From Nitrosarchaeum sp. (GTDB taxonomy: Archaea > Thermoproteota > Nitrososphaeria > Nitrososphaerales > Nitrosopumilaceae): DNA of 64,000 nucleotides. A model generated the notes under the pieces. That model had not been told where the DNA came from. It did not search any database and was given only the letters and a program-made list of their open reading frames with translations. A program made the position numbers and the translations under genes. The stretch spans positions 1 through 64,000 of the forward strand of contig JAIOOR010000006.1 of NCBI GenBank assembly GCA_021414365.1, written 5' to 3'. Of this stretch, positions 1 through 9,140 are shown one piece after another. The stretch's first letter is position 1; every line of letters begins with the position of its first letter.

Positions 1-738
1 GTTCATCCCGTAACAGATGACAGTCCATTTTTCTTATCTTTTGAAAAACCACTTCCATCAATTTTGGAAACTTTATTGTACATATCTATAATCATAGTGG
101 GTGCTTTTCTTGTAATCCCATTTATTTGGCTAAGATCATCAGAGAAAAAATCAGAACTGGCCATATCTAGCGTTGTAATTTATTTTGCTGCATTGGGATC
201 AGGGTTTATCCTAATTGAATTAGCGTTACTGCAAAAACTGATTCTTCTCTTAGGAAATCCTACAATGACATTTGCAATTTTGCTTTTCACGATGTTGCTT
301 TCAAGTGGAATAGGTAGTTTGATAAGTGCTAAAATGATTAAAAATGGAACAAAAAATCTCACTTGGGCAATACTAGGAATTGTTGCAATCGGATTAGTGT
401 ATGTAGTATTACTTCCTGATATGATCTATTCTGTAATTGCTGAAAACTTTGTAACCAAGGTTGCAATCAGCGTAGGATTGTTATTCCCAATAGGATTTTT
501 GATGGGTATTCCGTTACCTACAGGAATGAGAGTTCTCAAATCCAATTTTGCAAATCACATACCATGGATGTGGGCAATTAACGGAGCATTTTCTGTGTTT
601 GGAGCAGTGGCATCAGTAATACTTGGAATAATTCTTGGTGCATCTTATGCGATGAGTCTGGGAATTATAATTTATCTTGTAGCCCTTGGAATCTCATTGA
701 GTTGGAAGAAACAAACTATAGAAATTCAAAACAAATGA
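1..738 (+). CDS. Multi-pass membrane protein, spermidine synthase-like family (5' partial)
   Basis: The reading frame is open from the first base, so the start lies outside the window and the ATG at 64 is internal. The first visible residues contain VTDDSPFF, which resembles the (V/A)TDDxPFF stretch of aminopropyltransferase-related proteins that carry membrane helices. About six to seven hydrophobic segments follow, then a conserved PLPTGMRVL loop and a W-x-WAINGAFSV segment. Only this C-terminal membrane part is seen, so I cannot tell whether a catalytic methyltransferase-like domain is present. Family assignment is from remembered motifs; the membrane nature is seen directly. Confidence 0.6.
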   Translation, partial: VHPVTDDSPFFLSFEKPLPSILETLLYISIIIVGAFLVIPFIWLRSSEKKSELAISSVVIYFAALGSGFILIELALLQKLILLLGNPTMTFAILLFTMLLSSGIGSLISAKMIKNGTKNLTWAILGIVAIGLVYVVLLPDMIYSVIAENFVTKVAISVGLLFPIGFLMGIPLPTGMRVLKSNFANHIPWMWAINGAFSVFGAVASVILGIILGASYAMSLGIIIYLVALGISLSWKKQTIEIQNK

Positions 739-1022
739 CTAATCATTATCTGTCTCGCGTTTCAATTATCAGAATTTGATTTTGGAAGCCAGATAGATTA
801 TTCTCCTGTGGAATAGGATATCTTGGTCAGAGAACAATCAACTGCTAATGTCTAGATTTATTGGTCATCCAGCTTCCATAATGTTAGATTCATTGAATTT
901 AATAAAATTTTAGAATACTTTAATTGTACTAAATGAAATTATTCAATGATTTCTTGATCGTAATTATTGCACTAGTTTAAGAATAGTAATACATATCAAC
1001 TAGCTTTTTTTGATCCAAATTA

Positions 1023-3800
1023 TTGAAATTTCATATTTTCATACTATTAACAATCATGATTTTTGGAATTACTGTTAGCACTACACCCCAAACAATCTTT
1101 GCGCAAGTTAATACCAATCAAGATTTGGCAGTAGTAAGTATTAATGGACATACCGATGGAATTTCTACTGGTACAGTTTACATTTATGATGCAAATTATA
1201 CTTTGATCAGAGTTCTAGACAGCCCTGAGGAGAAAGTTTTAGGACAATTTAGTGGAGACATCCTCTACAAAAACAACAAGTTAATTCTATCAACTCCATC
1301 CAGGGTAAACACTAACATAAAGTCTGATGCTGGACCACTAAAACAAGAAGGCGCAGTATCAATTTTTGACGGTACAACTGGCTCTTTGATTAAAACCATT
1401 TCAAATCCACAACCAAACACAGTCAAGGACTATGTTGGTGGCACGTTTGGTTCATCTGTTACTTATGCTGGAAACAAAATAGTGATTGGAAATCCAAATC
1501 ATGACATAAACGGCGTATATGCAGCAGGAACAGTCTACATATACGATGATGTAGGAAATTTGCTATCTACAATAGAAAATACAAATCCTGTTGACTCTGA
1601 TAACTTTGGAACATCACTTGCATCTTTGGAAGATAAAATCATAATTGGAATTCCTAACAAGGTAGTAGGTGATTATACCTATGCAGGGATCGTATCAATC
1701 TATGATGTAAATTCAGGTAATCTACTAAAGACCATAAAAAATCCAAATCCTTCAACAAATGCAAAGTTTGGCTCTATACTTGACATTTCAGAAAACAAAT
1801 TGTTGGTAACATCTGCTACTGCATCTGTTAATGGTGATGAAAATGTTGGGGAGGCGTATCTGTTTGATGTAAATTCAGATAATCTACTAAAGACCATAAA
1901 AAATCCAAATCCAAATGAAGGTGATATGTTTGGAAGATCTGCACTTTTTGCTGGAGACAAGATTGTGATTAGTGCAATTGGGGATGGAGTGTTTGATGAG
2001 GGTTCTGTGTATGTTTTTGACTCAGATGGTAAATTGTTAAACACAATACATAGCCCACAACAAACTCCAAAATCAGGATTTTACTCAAATGAATTTGGTA
2101 TCTCACTTGCAGTATCTGGAAACAGACTTGCTGTGGGTGATGATAATAAAATGACAAATGATGTACAAGCAGGTGGCGCATACATATTTGACATTACGAC
2201 TGGAGAATTGCTTCAGACAATTGTCAATCCAGCATCTAGTCCTGATGCATTTGGATATTATCTAGAGTTTGTTGGGGATATAAAGCCGTCTCCTGATACC
2301 GTCTCAAAAATAATTAAACAGCATGAAATTTCATCTGCAGAATCTACAGTCATTGAAAGTTCCGATAATGAGGTTTGGATTGAGCCAAAACAAGATTCTG
2401 TAAATAGTTTTGTCGGAACTTTACAGTATGACAAAATTCCAGAAAATTTCAAATGCGACATTACTCCAAAAATTAATTATCAATATGTTGAGAAAAATCA
2501 ACATGCTCAGTATCCAGAGTATGATTCGTTATTTGTCAGAATAGGTGGAGAAGAGACAATAAAAGACTTGCAGATGATTATTGGCTTGTGGAATGAAAAA
2601 GATAAAGCATATGCCAAGGATTTATCATTTCACATAATTCTAAAGAATCAAGACGGTTCTGATAGAATGGGCGCAATATACAGCCCAGATGCATACTCTG
2701 ATTATTCTACCTTAGGTTTAGCTATTGAAGCAAACAGCAATACAAACAAAGATGGAATTGTATCGCCTGATATAGAGAAAAAATTTGCCGCATTATTTGG
2801 CAGTGATTATGTTGTTCCAGTAGGAATCAAATCCAATGGCGAATATCAACTGTTTATCCGAGCATTTGATTCAGAAGATGACTGGATAAGCGCAGATACA
2901 TGTGGACTGCAAGCTATTGTTCCAATCATCGTTAATGGCGAAGATGACGTGACTGTTGGAAAGATCCAATTCAGTAACATTTTGGTGTCCCCAACTGACA
3001 CAAACCATGAAAATTTTGAGCTCAGCAAACAACATGTGCTTGATGCAGTAGCGCATAAAAATAATGAATCTGTTCTATCTGAACAAAAATCAAAAGACAA
3101 TATAACAAATATTTCAAAATCAGAACACATCTCCCCAAGAAAACAATTCAATGCAGGTGCAAGAATAGATAAAATCCAGTGCAATGAATCCCTTCAAACA
3201 ATATTGAAAACTGATGGTACTCCTGTATGTGTAAAACCAGATTCAATTGAAAAATTAAGAGAGCGCGGATGGACAAACTCCAAGATACTCTCAGATGAAC
3301 TTGTACGTGAAAAATTATTGGAATTGACAGGACTCTTGGAAAGCGGCAATGTGGCAGAATTCAACGAGATAAGAACAGAACTAGTGGCATTTGTTTTGCT
3401 AGAAAGAGTTGACGCTGCAGGAATGAATCTTGACGGGATAAATCTTGAACATATATCACTACCAGGGGCAAACTTGCATAATGCAACCCTCAAAGGCGCA
3501 AACATTGGTAATGCGGACTTGTCAAACGCCAATTTACAGGGCTCGGATTTGAAAGGCGCAGACTTGTCATACACTAGATTGTGGGGAGCAAATCTTCACG
3601 GGGCAAACTTGCAAGACTCTAACTTGGAGGGAGCTTCTTTTAGAAGCGCTGATCTGACTCTAGCTAATTTACAAAATGCGAATTTAAAAAACGCTGATTT
3701 TCCAATAACTGCCAATCTATCAAATACTGATTTTTCAAATGCAAAGAATTTTCCGATATCAATTAATGAGGCAATAAAACGCGGGGCTTTGGTGGATTAA
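1023..3800 (+). CDS. Exported beta-propeller protein with C-terminal pentapeptide repeats
   Basis: 925 residues from a TTG start. A signal peptide covers about residues 1-27. Residues ~35-420 hold seven repeats built on (G)xVYIYD...LLKTIxNPxP...FGxS, which looks like a seven-bladed FG-GAP-type propeller. A middle region of unknown fold follows. At ~720-752 is a Cys...ProValCysVal...ArgGlyTrp motif shared with four neighbouring exported proteins. Residues ~801-905 are pentapeptide repeats of the A(N/D)LxxA type, predicted to form a right-handed quadrilateral helix. It is probably a surface or S-layer-associated binding protein; the ligand is unknown. Blades 4 and 5 are nearly identical at DNA level. 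Confidence 0.85.
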   Translation: MKFHIFILLTIMIFGITVSTTPQTIFAQVNTNQDLAVVSINGHTDGISTGTVYIYDANYTLIRVLDSPEEKVLGQFSGDILYKNNKLILSTPSRVNTNIKSDAGPLKQEGAVSIFDGTTGSLIKTISNPQPNTVKDYVGGTFGSSVTYAGNKIVIGNPNHDINGVYAAGTVYIYDDVGNLLSTIENTNPVDSDNFGTSLASLEDKIIIGIPNKVVGDYTYAGIVSIYDVNSGNLLKTIKNPNPSTNAKFGSILDISENKLLVTSATASVNGDENVGEAYLFDVNSDNLLKTIKNPNPNEGDMFGRSALFAGDKIVISAIGDGVFDEGSVYVFDSDGKLLNTIHSPQQTPKSGFYSNEFGISLAVSGNRLAVGDDNKMTNDVQAGGAYIFDITTGELLQTIVNPASSPDAFGYYLEFVGDIKPSPDTVSKIIKQHEISSAESTVIESSDNEVWIEPKQDSVNSFVGTLQYDKIPENFKCDITPKINYQYVEKNQHAQYPEYDSLFVRIGGEETIKDLQMIIGLWNEKDKAYAKDLSFHIILKNQDGSDRMGAIYSPDAYSDYSTLGLAIEANSNTNKDGIVSPDIEKKFAALFGSDYVVPVGIKSNGEYQLFIRAFDSEDDWISADTCGLQAIVPIIVNGEDDVTVGKIQFSNILVSPTDTNHENFELSKQHVLDAVAHKNNESVLSEQKSKDNITNISKSEHISPRKQFNAGARIDKIQCNESLQTILKTDGTPVCVKPDSIEKLRERGWTNSKILSDELVREKLLELTGLLESGNVAEFNEIRTELVAFVLLERVDAAGMNLDGINLEHISLPGANLHNATLKGANIGNADLSNANLQGSDLKGADLSYTRLWGANLHGANLQDSNLEGASFRSADLTLANLQNANLKNADFPITANLSNTDFSNAKNFPISINEAIKRGALVD
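1704..1750 (+). repeat. Direct repeat copy A (propeller blade 4)
   Basis: This 47-nt segment inside the propeller gene matches 1866-1912 at 46 of 47 positions, 162 nt (54 codons) apart and in frame. It encodes most of DVNSGNLLKTIKNPNP. Such DNA-level identity points to recent blade duplication or gene conversion. Confidence 0.9.
1866..1912 (+). repeat. Direct repeat copy B (propeller blade 5)
   Basis: Second copy of the 47-nt repeat at 1704-1750, with a single G-to-A difference that changes Gly to Asp (DVNSDNLLKTIKNPNP). Confidence 0.9.
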
Positions 3801-3858
3801 AAGACATGCAAAATTATAGAATATTTTATGAATTTCATATCATGCATACAATGAGATA

Positions 3859-5043
3859 ATGAAATATTTTATTATATTATTAATTTTGGTTGGATTTGGT
3901 ATGCCTGTATTTGCAGAAACAGGATTAACCGAGACTTCAGTACTTACAGAGATCAAAATTATTGAATTTGGCATGTTTGATTCTGAGGATTATGAAAACA
4001 TGGTGCATCAACTATATGTTGGTAAAAAGTATTGGTTTTGGTTTGAATATCAGAATGAATCAGAAAAACCTCAGGACATTGAAGAATTTGTGAAATTAAT
4101 AGACAAGAACAAGACTAAAGATAACATTTTACAAAAAATTGAAGGTTCTACTACGCTTGAATCCTTCAAGGGTTTAGGTAGTGGCTTTAGTTGGACTCCA
4201 GAATATGTTGGCGAGTTTGAAATTACTGCCAAGGTAATCTCGCCTGATGATTCTCTTGTAGGTGTAATCGCGCCACAATATGATCTAGTTGTAATAGAAA
4301 GACCGTTACTAAAACAGCAGCTCCAAAATCAAGTTCCTATCGACAATGTTTTGTGCAAAAAAAGCGACCATTTCCTATCTGAGAGAACAAACAAAAAACT
4401 TGCATGTGTCTCCTTGGATGCTGCCAAAAAATTAGGCTGGAAGCTTGTTCACTTTGAAGAAATAATTTTGGATCCTGCCACAAAAGAATCCCTGTTGGAA
4501 CGCTACAGTGATTTGCCTGAAGTTGTAGCATTTTATGAAAAGTATCCTGATACAATAGAGGAGATCAGAGATGATCACATCTCATATGTGACTGGAAGCG
4601 ATGAGGGCTTTAAAGTTAGGATGAAGCTGTTTTTTGATGAAAATTATGAACTTGATCATATTGATTTTAATTGCTATTTTCAAAGAGAACACCAGAACGA
4701 TGTCCCTGAGAGTTTTATCCTTAGATACTTGAAGGATTTTGAGTGTGAAAAGCGTTCTGCACCTGCAATTGTGATAATACCATACGGTTCGGCAAGTCCT
4801 GAAAACCAATTCCATCTAATTCCAGAGGAGATTACCGTAGTTTTGGGGAAAAACAGCACTGTTATGTGGAGAAATCAAGATGACTTTCCCTCTACCCTCA
4901 CTTCTGACTCTTCTGGTTGGTCAACAGGAGTGATAAATCCAGGAGAGAGTGCTTATGTGATGTTTAATGAAACAGGTGTCTATCCATACCATGGAGAACC
5001 CCATCCTTGGAAAGTTGGCAAAGTGATTGTACTAGCAGATTAG
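3859..5043 (+). CDS. Exported protein with Cys motif and degenerate cupredoxin domain
   Basis: 394 residues with a signal peptide ending near residue 19 (VFAET). Residues ~166-196 carry a divergent version of the Cys...CysVal...LGW motif shared in this cluster. Residues ~305-394 have the layout of a small blue-copper (cupredoxin) domain: ITVVLGKNSTVMWRN, W-x-TGVINPGES, then YPYHGEPHPWKVGKV. Compared with the usual plastocyanin-type site, the first His is Ser, the Cys position is Gly (a His sits one residue before) and the Met is Lys; only the HPW histidine remains. Type 1 copper binding is therefore doubtful. Four nt separate it from the next gene. Confidence 0.8.
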   Translation: MKYFIILLILVGFGMPVFAETGLTETSVLTEIKIIEFGMFDSEDYENMVHQLYVGKKYWFWFEYQNESEKPQDIEEFVKLIDKNKTKDNILQKIEGSTTLESFKGLGSGFSWTPEYVGEFEITAKVISPDDSLVGVIAPQYDLVVIERPLLKQQLQNQVPIDNVLCKKSDHFLSERTNKKLACVSLDAAKKLGWKLVHFEEIILDPATKESLLERYSDLPEVVAFYEKYPDTIEEIRDDHISYVTGSDEGFKVRMKLFFDENYELDHIDFNCYFQREHQNDVPESFILRYLKDFECEKRSAPAIVIIPYGSASPENQFHLIPEEITVVLGKNSTVMWRNQDDFPSTLTSDSSGWSTGVINPGESAYVMFNETGVYPYHGEPHPWKVGKVIVLAD

Positions 5044-5046
5044 AAA

Positions 5047-5277
5047 ATGAAAGCCATACTTTTGATAATTATTACATTTACATTCTTTCCTTTGGTTATT
5101 TCTAATGTTTCAGCAATGTGTGCAGCAGACACAATGGAATGGTGGGAACCTTGTAATGACACAGGATCCTATCGTGATGGCATTTACATCAAATACTTAA
5201 TTCTTATTCCACTCTTAACTGTAATAATCTTAGTCATAGGAATTGTTTCATTAGTTTATTGGAGAAAAAGAAAATGA
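5047..5277 (+). CDS. Small exported protein with C-terminal membrane anchor
   Basis: 76 residues: an N-terminal signal peptide (MKAILLIIITFTFFPLV...), a short loop with two cysteines and the acidic/aromatic segment MEWWEPC, then a transmembrane helix ending in YWRKRK. The anchor plus basic tail places the loop outside the cell. The last codons overlap a 15-codon remnant ORF (5274-5321). The C-terminal anchor and tail closely resemble those of the 7302-7820 protein, suggesting a shared origin. No function can be named. Confidence 0.7.
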   Translation: MKAILLIIITFTFFPLVISNVSAMCAADTMEWWEPCNDTGSYRDGIYIKYLILIPLLTVIILVIGIVSLVYWRKRK

Positions 5278-5321
5278 AAACTATATTTTTGATAATTTTG
5301 GCTGTATTTGTATACAGTTAA
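5274..5321 (+). pseudogene. Truncated signal-peptide ORF, gene remnant
   Basis: The ATGA overlap with the 5047 gene starts an ORF of only 15 codons (MKTIFLIILAVFVYS, then TAA). It is a good match to the first part of the signal peptides that begin other genes of this cluster. The same anchor/ATGA junction is repeated intact at 7817, where it opens a 344-residue exported protein. I infer that a downstream gene was lost here, leaving its start. About 110 nt of AT-rich sequence follow before the next gene. Confidence 0.5.
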
Positions 5322-5441
5322 CCCCATTTATTCAAAGTTCCTTTTGCATATTATATGAAAATGCTATATTCCTCAAAAGTGATAAAAGATACGAAAAACT
5401 TAAAAGATAAAATTCAAAGTTTTTAGAATGGCATGGTTGAA

Positions 5442-6908
5442 ATGAATTCTAAAATTCTATTAGGGTTTGTTTTATTTTCAAGTTTGATTTTTGTTTTTAA
5501 CCCTGCATTTGCCAACCCCATTGACGATACACATAGTGTTTCATATGGTAAAGTTGGAACAGCAGTATCACTTGGCGCTCATATACAAAATCCGCATGAT
5601 TATCCTGTATCTGCATCAATAGAGTTTGTCTTTGAAGATATAGACAGTGGAAATTACTGGGATGACAAAAAGCATACAGGTACAGCGGATGCCAATTCCA
5701 ATTTTGTAACTAATCAGTCATATTTTTTCAAAAATACTGGCAAGTTTTTCATCCATTTTGTATATGAAATTGATGGAAAACTAATCAAGGATCGTCAAAC
5801 TACGGAATTTATAATTTTCAAAGAATACTCTGATGCTGCACTAAACGGGTGTAGTCCAGAACATAAATTTGTGATAAAGCCAAACTATGGCAAAGCCGTA
5901 TGTGTGTTTGATGATACAATTCAAAAACTAGTCCAAAGAGGATGGGTTGGCAACAACCTTACAGAAGTAAAACATGATTCTGAAAATTACGCTCCCATAA
6001 TTGAAATAGCAGTTGATCCATCTGATAGTTTTTATTTTTCAGGTGATGATATTGTGATTACTGGTAGTGTCTGGGCTTCTGAAAAAACAGACCTGCAAAA
6101 ATCCCCTGTTCTCATCCAAGTTGGTTTTGAAGATGAACTAGTTGATATTGCACAGGTACAATTATCCCCCGATGGAACTTTTTCACATCATCTTAAAGCC
6201 TTGGGACCGTTATGGCAACAAAGTGGTATTTACACAATAACTGCATCATATGATGCTGGATCTGTTGCTCATAATACATTTGGTTTTTCAACATACTATC
6301 AGAATAATGCTGAGGGGTATTTTGCAAATTTAGATGCTAATAATTATGAAGATCTTTGCGGATACCCTGTAACTCATGAAATGAGGAAAGATATTGTCGA
6401 ATCTCTAAAGCAGCGACATGATGATACAGTTTCACTTGTGGAATTAAACCAAGGGGTTTTCACGCATGTGGATCGTTCATTATATTTGACTGACATGCCT
6501 CGTTTACAATATTGGTATGAAATAAAGGATGGAAAGCAGGTATACTTTGAAATTGATGCGTGTGCATTTGATAACTCTCAAACAACCTATGTACAACTTG
6601 GTCCAAATTATGAACAATCACAAGACATCATTATTGACGGTGTTCATCATAACATACTTCCTGCACCTGGCTCTCCCTTGATTTACAAAGACTCTCTTCT
6701 TCCTGTACTAGACATTGATAACTGCCAAAGAGTTGCAGATAATTACACAAAAGAAGAACGATCAAAACTATTCACACGTGAAACCACTACTTTTGATGCC
6801 GCATGGGAAAATCAGGTATTTCCTTTAATGGATTACTGTACCGGCATTGGAACCTATGAATTAAAAACCCATGATGGAAACATAAACTGGAGTTTCACAG
6901 AAAAATGA
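5442..6908 (+). CDS. Exported protein of unknown function with cluster Cys motif
   Basis: 488 residues. The ATG at 5442 is preferred over 5433 because it gives MNSKILL, matching MNSKLFL at the start of the next gene. The signal peptide ends near PAFAN. Residues ~20-130 look like a beta-rich, Ig-like domain; residues ~137-170 carry the Cys...AVCVFDD...KLVQRGW motif; a second beta-rich domain (about 180-290) follows. The C-terminal ~200 residues have several cysteines and no family I recognise. The stop overlaps the next start by 4 nt (ATGA), so translation is probably coupled. Confidence 0.75.
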   Translation: MNSKILLGFVLFSSLIFVFNPAFANPIDDTHSVSYGKVGTAVSLGAHIQNPHDYPVSASIEFVFEDIDSGNYWDDKKHTGTADANSNFVTNQSYFFKNTGKFFIHFVYEIDGKLIKDRQTTEFIIFKEYSDAALNGCSPEHKFVIKPNYGKAVCVFDDTIQKLVQRGWVGNNLTEVKHDSENYAPIIEIAVDPSDSFYFSGDDIVITGSVWASEKTDLQKSPVLIQVGFEDELVDIAQVQLSPDGTFSHHLKALGPLWQQSGIYTITASYDAGSVAHNTFGFSTYYQNNAEGYFANLDANNYEDLCGYPVTHEMRKDIVESLKQRHDDTVSLVELNQGVFTHVDRSLYLTDMPRLQYWYEIKDGKQVYFEIDACAFDNSQTTYVQLGPNYEQSQDIIIDGVHHNILPAPGSPLIYKDSLLPVLDIDNCQRVADNYTKEERSKLFTRETTTFDAAWENQVFPLMDYCTGIGTYELKTHDGNINWSFTEK

Positions 6909-7249
6909 ATTCTAAATTATTCTTGTTTGTAATTGCAGGTTTGATTATGTTGCCTTATTTTACATATGATGTACTTGCACAACCTTTGCAAAAAGTAAAT
7001 GCAGATGTAATTGAATTTGATGGTACATTTGCAACAGTTGAGATTTCATGGAAGGATAATGGCGCATCATACTATGAAGTTGGTTGTGTGAGCTGCATGC
7101 CAAACTTGTCAGATACTACAACTGAAAACTTGCTGGTTCTAAGCAATGTCACTGCTTTTGCTAATGGCGATGCACTCCTTTATGTTGTAGCATATGACAA
7201 AAATTCTGAGATAATCACAGCAACACAAATTATTGTGAAATTAGCCTGA
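6905..7249 (+). CDS. Small exported protein with CxxC
   Basis: 114 residues, signal peptide of about 26 residues ending YDVLAQ, then a short beta-rich domain like a single Ig/FN3-type fold (TFATVEISWKDNGASYYEVG) with one CxxC (GCVSCMP). It starts within the stop codon of the 5442 gene. Function unknown; the coupling implies it works with that protein. Confidence 0.7.
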   Translation: MNSKLFLFVIAGLIMLPYFTYDVLAQPLQKVNADVIEFDGTFATVEISWKDNGASYYEVGCVSCMPNLSDTTTENLLVLSNVTAFANGDALLYVVAYDKNSEIITATQIIVKLA

Positions 7250-7301
7250 TAATTATCAAAGAATATGATACTATGTATTCAAACAAATGATGATGTAAAA
7301 A

Positions 7302-7820
7302 ATGAAAACTAGGTTTTTAATCTTACTTAGTTTTTTGCCATTGATTTCATTTATTCCTCATAATGCATATGCTTGTTCTTGCGATGGATATCCTGACTAT
7401 TTACGAACTTTGATGGAATCAAGTTCTGCATTTCAGGGAACCGTAACAAAAATCATAAAAAATGATGTCTATGAAGAAATTTATTTTGATATTACTTTTC
7501 CACAAAAAGGAATTTCGTTTACTGATGAATACATGATTAAACAGACTAATCTTAGTAGTTGTGCAGTTAATTACAATGTTGGTGAAACCTATCAGGTCTT
7601 TATGTATGATGGAGATGGAATACGTGGTACAACTAATATGTGCAGTACAAAACAAATTACTGGCTTTAGTGAATATTCATATGAAGATGAGAATGGTCAA
7701 CTAGAACATTATAGAGAAGATTACAATATTTTTACTCAATACAATCTAGGAACCATAATTATCCCTGCAGCTATAGTAATAATAATTCCAAGTATTGTTG
7801 TTTGGAGAAAAAGAAAATGA
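7302..7820 (+). CDS. Membrane-anchored NTR/TIMP-like exported protein
   Basis: 172 residues. After the signal peptide the mature chain would begin at or near CSCDGYPDY, then SSAFQGTVTKI, a beta-strand ladder, SSCAVNYNVGETYQVFMY and a late CSTK. A Cys-x-Cys start followed by an OB-like barrel and paired cysteines is the plan of netrin/TIMP (NTR) domains. A C-terminal helix ending VVWRKRK anchors it in the membrane. The TIMP-like call is by fold pattern only; a protease-inhibitor role is not implied. Its last codons overlap the next start. Confidence 0.65.
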   Translation: MKTRFLILLSFLPLISFIPHNAYACSCDGYPDYLRTLMESSSAFQGTVTKIIKNDVYEEIYFDITFPQKGISFTDEYMIKQTNLSSCAVNYNVGETYQVFMYDGDGIRGTTNMCSTKQITGFSEYSYEDENGQLEHYREDYNIFTQYNLGTIIIPAAIVIIIPSIVVWRKRK

Positions 7821-8851
7821 AAATTGTATTGCTAGTTATGTTTGTTTTATTGTTTGTATCTGTGTTTTTGTTTGCAGATGCAAGATCAATTTCACCATTT
7901 TCATTCAACCTTGCAGAAGAGATAGAGTACAATGATCTTTACTTTTACGTTGAGGGTGGCAAGGCAAACATCAAGGTAGACAACGGAGAGTCGGTCACAT
8001 TTCCAATACTCATAAAATCAAGTAACTCAGGAACCACAGTTGATTTTCATACCACAATTGGCAACGATCAGATTGGTCCCATCAAATTCCCACATGGAAC
8101 AAGCATCCAACTGGAGCCCAACCAGCTTAAACTTGATGGAACCGACCAAATACTTAACATAACAATTCATGTGTCTGATAACGCACATTCTAGCAAATAC
8201 GATGTTAGCTTGGTTGGGGTGTGGAAGGAGGAAGGAAAGATTTCCGACTTTACGGGGACTTCTTTTTCACTTCACGTGGGAAGGGATTTTGGGGATAATG
8301 CCATACCTATCAATTTCTTAATGCCTCCACTAAAATTTGTAAAGGAAGGCATATCTCCTGAAGAGATTCCTTGTAGGAATGATTTGATTTTGATTCTAAA
8401 GTACGACGATTCTCCTGTGTGTGTAAAAGAGGAGACAAAACTCAAGCTGATTGAACGTAGATGGATGAAGATGCAGGTTGATGTACTTGATGATGATGCA
8501 TTCATTGAAGGCACAAAAAAGCTGGACTCTGTTCAGTATTTCTTGTCTTTGTATCCTAACGCAGAAATCAGCATAGACAAAGAATGGTATACGGTAACAT
8601 ATTCTGAATCTGGATTTATAGAACAAGATTCAGGTCGTTACGAACCAATTCGAACCAAGAAATTAGCAATCAACTTGGATTATGATGGAAAACTAGTACC
8701 TTACATGATTGAATGTGGTGGTCCAATCTCCTTATCGATTCATGAACTAGAACCATTGTTGGAGCATTTGTACAATCCTGATTGGTGCTTTCCACTTGAT
8801 CAATCTCAATTTGATTCACTTGACAAAAAGGATTTAGAAAATGAAAATTAG
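7817..8851 (+). CDS. Exported protein with cluster Cys motif
   Basis: 344 residues from the ATG at 7817, which overlaps the previous stop (ATGA); the TTG at 7802 would add only a lysine-rich stub before the signal peptide, so I reject it. Signal peptide ~1-22. Residues ~25-155 look like an Ig-like domain (VTFPILIKSSNSGTTVDF), similar to archaeal envelope proteins. Residues ~186-217 carry Cys...SPVCVKEE...LIERRW. The rest is beta-rich and unrecognised. It overlaps the next gene by 11 nt. Confidence 0.75.
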   Translation: MKIVLLVMFVLLFVSVFLFADARSISPFSFNLAEEIEYNDLYFYVEGGKANIKVDNGESVTFPILIKSSNSGTTVDFHTTIGNDQIGPIKFPHGTSIQLEPNQLKLDGTDQILNITIHVSDNAHSSKYDVSLVGVWKEEGKISDFTGTSFSLHVGRDFGDNAIPINFLMPPLKFVKEGISPEEIPCRNDLILILKYDDSPVCVKEETKLKLIERRWMKMQVDVLDDDAFIEGTKKLDSVQYFLSLYPNAEISIDKEWYTVTYSESGFIEQDSGRYEPIRTKKLAINLDYDGKLVPYMIECGGPISLSIHELEPLLEHLYNPDWCFPLDQSQFDSLDKKDLENEN

Positions 8852-9140
8852 ATTTTTAATAATAATTCTTGTTGGAATTATTTCCCTCCTGACATCTCTG
8901 ATTGTCTTGCAAACCTTTGCTGAATCAAAAGAATTGGTTTGTTTACGACTCTACAAAGACATTAACGAGTTATCTCGTAGTGCTGAAATGTCTATTGCAG
9001 AAAATGAAACAGTGTACAAACACAAAGTTTTGATATTTGAATATGTGGAAAAAGCATGCCCTGATTTTCAAGATTTAAAATCTATTTACAATAATTACAA
9101 ACAAACCTATCCTATAATGGATGAAAATGAATTAAAATGA
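8841..9140 (+). CDS. Small exported or membrane-anchored protein
   Basis: 99 residues: a long hydrophobic N-terminus (about residues 4-27, signal peptide or anchor), then a charged, mostly helical segment with two cysteines (LVCLRLYKD and KACPDF). It sits inside the coupled run: 11-nt overlap upstream, 4-nt ATGA overlap downstream. No family recognised. Confidence 0.6.
   Translation: MKIRFLIIILVGIISLLTSLIVLQTFAESKELVCLRLYKDINELSRSAEMSIAENETVYKHKVLIFEYVEKACPDFQDLKSIYNNYKQTYPIMDENELK

Noticed and set aside
780-880. Long-range inverted repeat GGAAGC...GCTTCC in the 739-1022 gap
   Set aside because: Only 6-7 bp over about 80 nt with no further stem; expected by chance. The 284-nt gap shows no ORF or other clear feature.
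2258-3574. Open minus-strand frames within the propeller gene
   Set aside because: Low-complexity, Ser/Phe-rich shadows of the real coding strand; the plus-strand protein has a signal peptide and repeats.
5322-5432. AAAAGATA direct repeats
   Set aside because: Short, A-rich and expected in this composition; no array structure.
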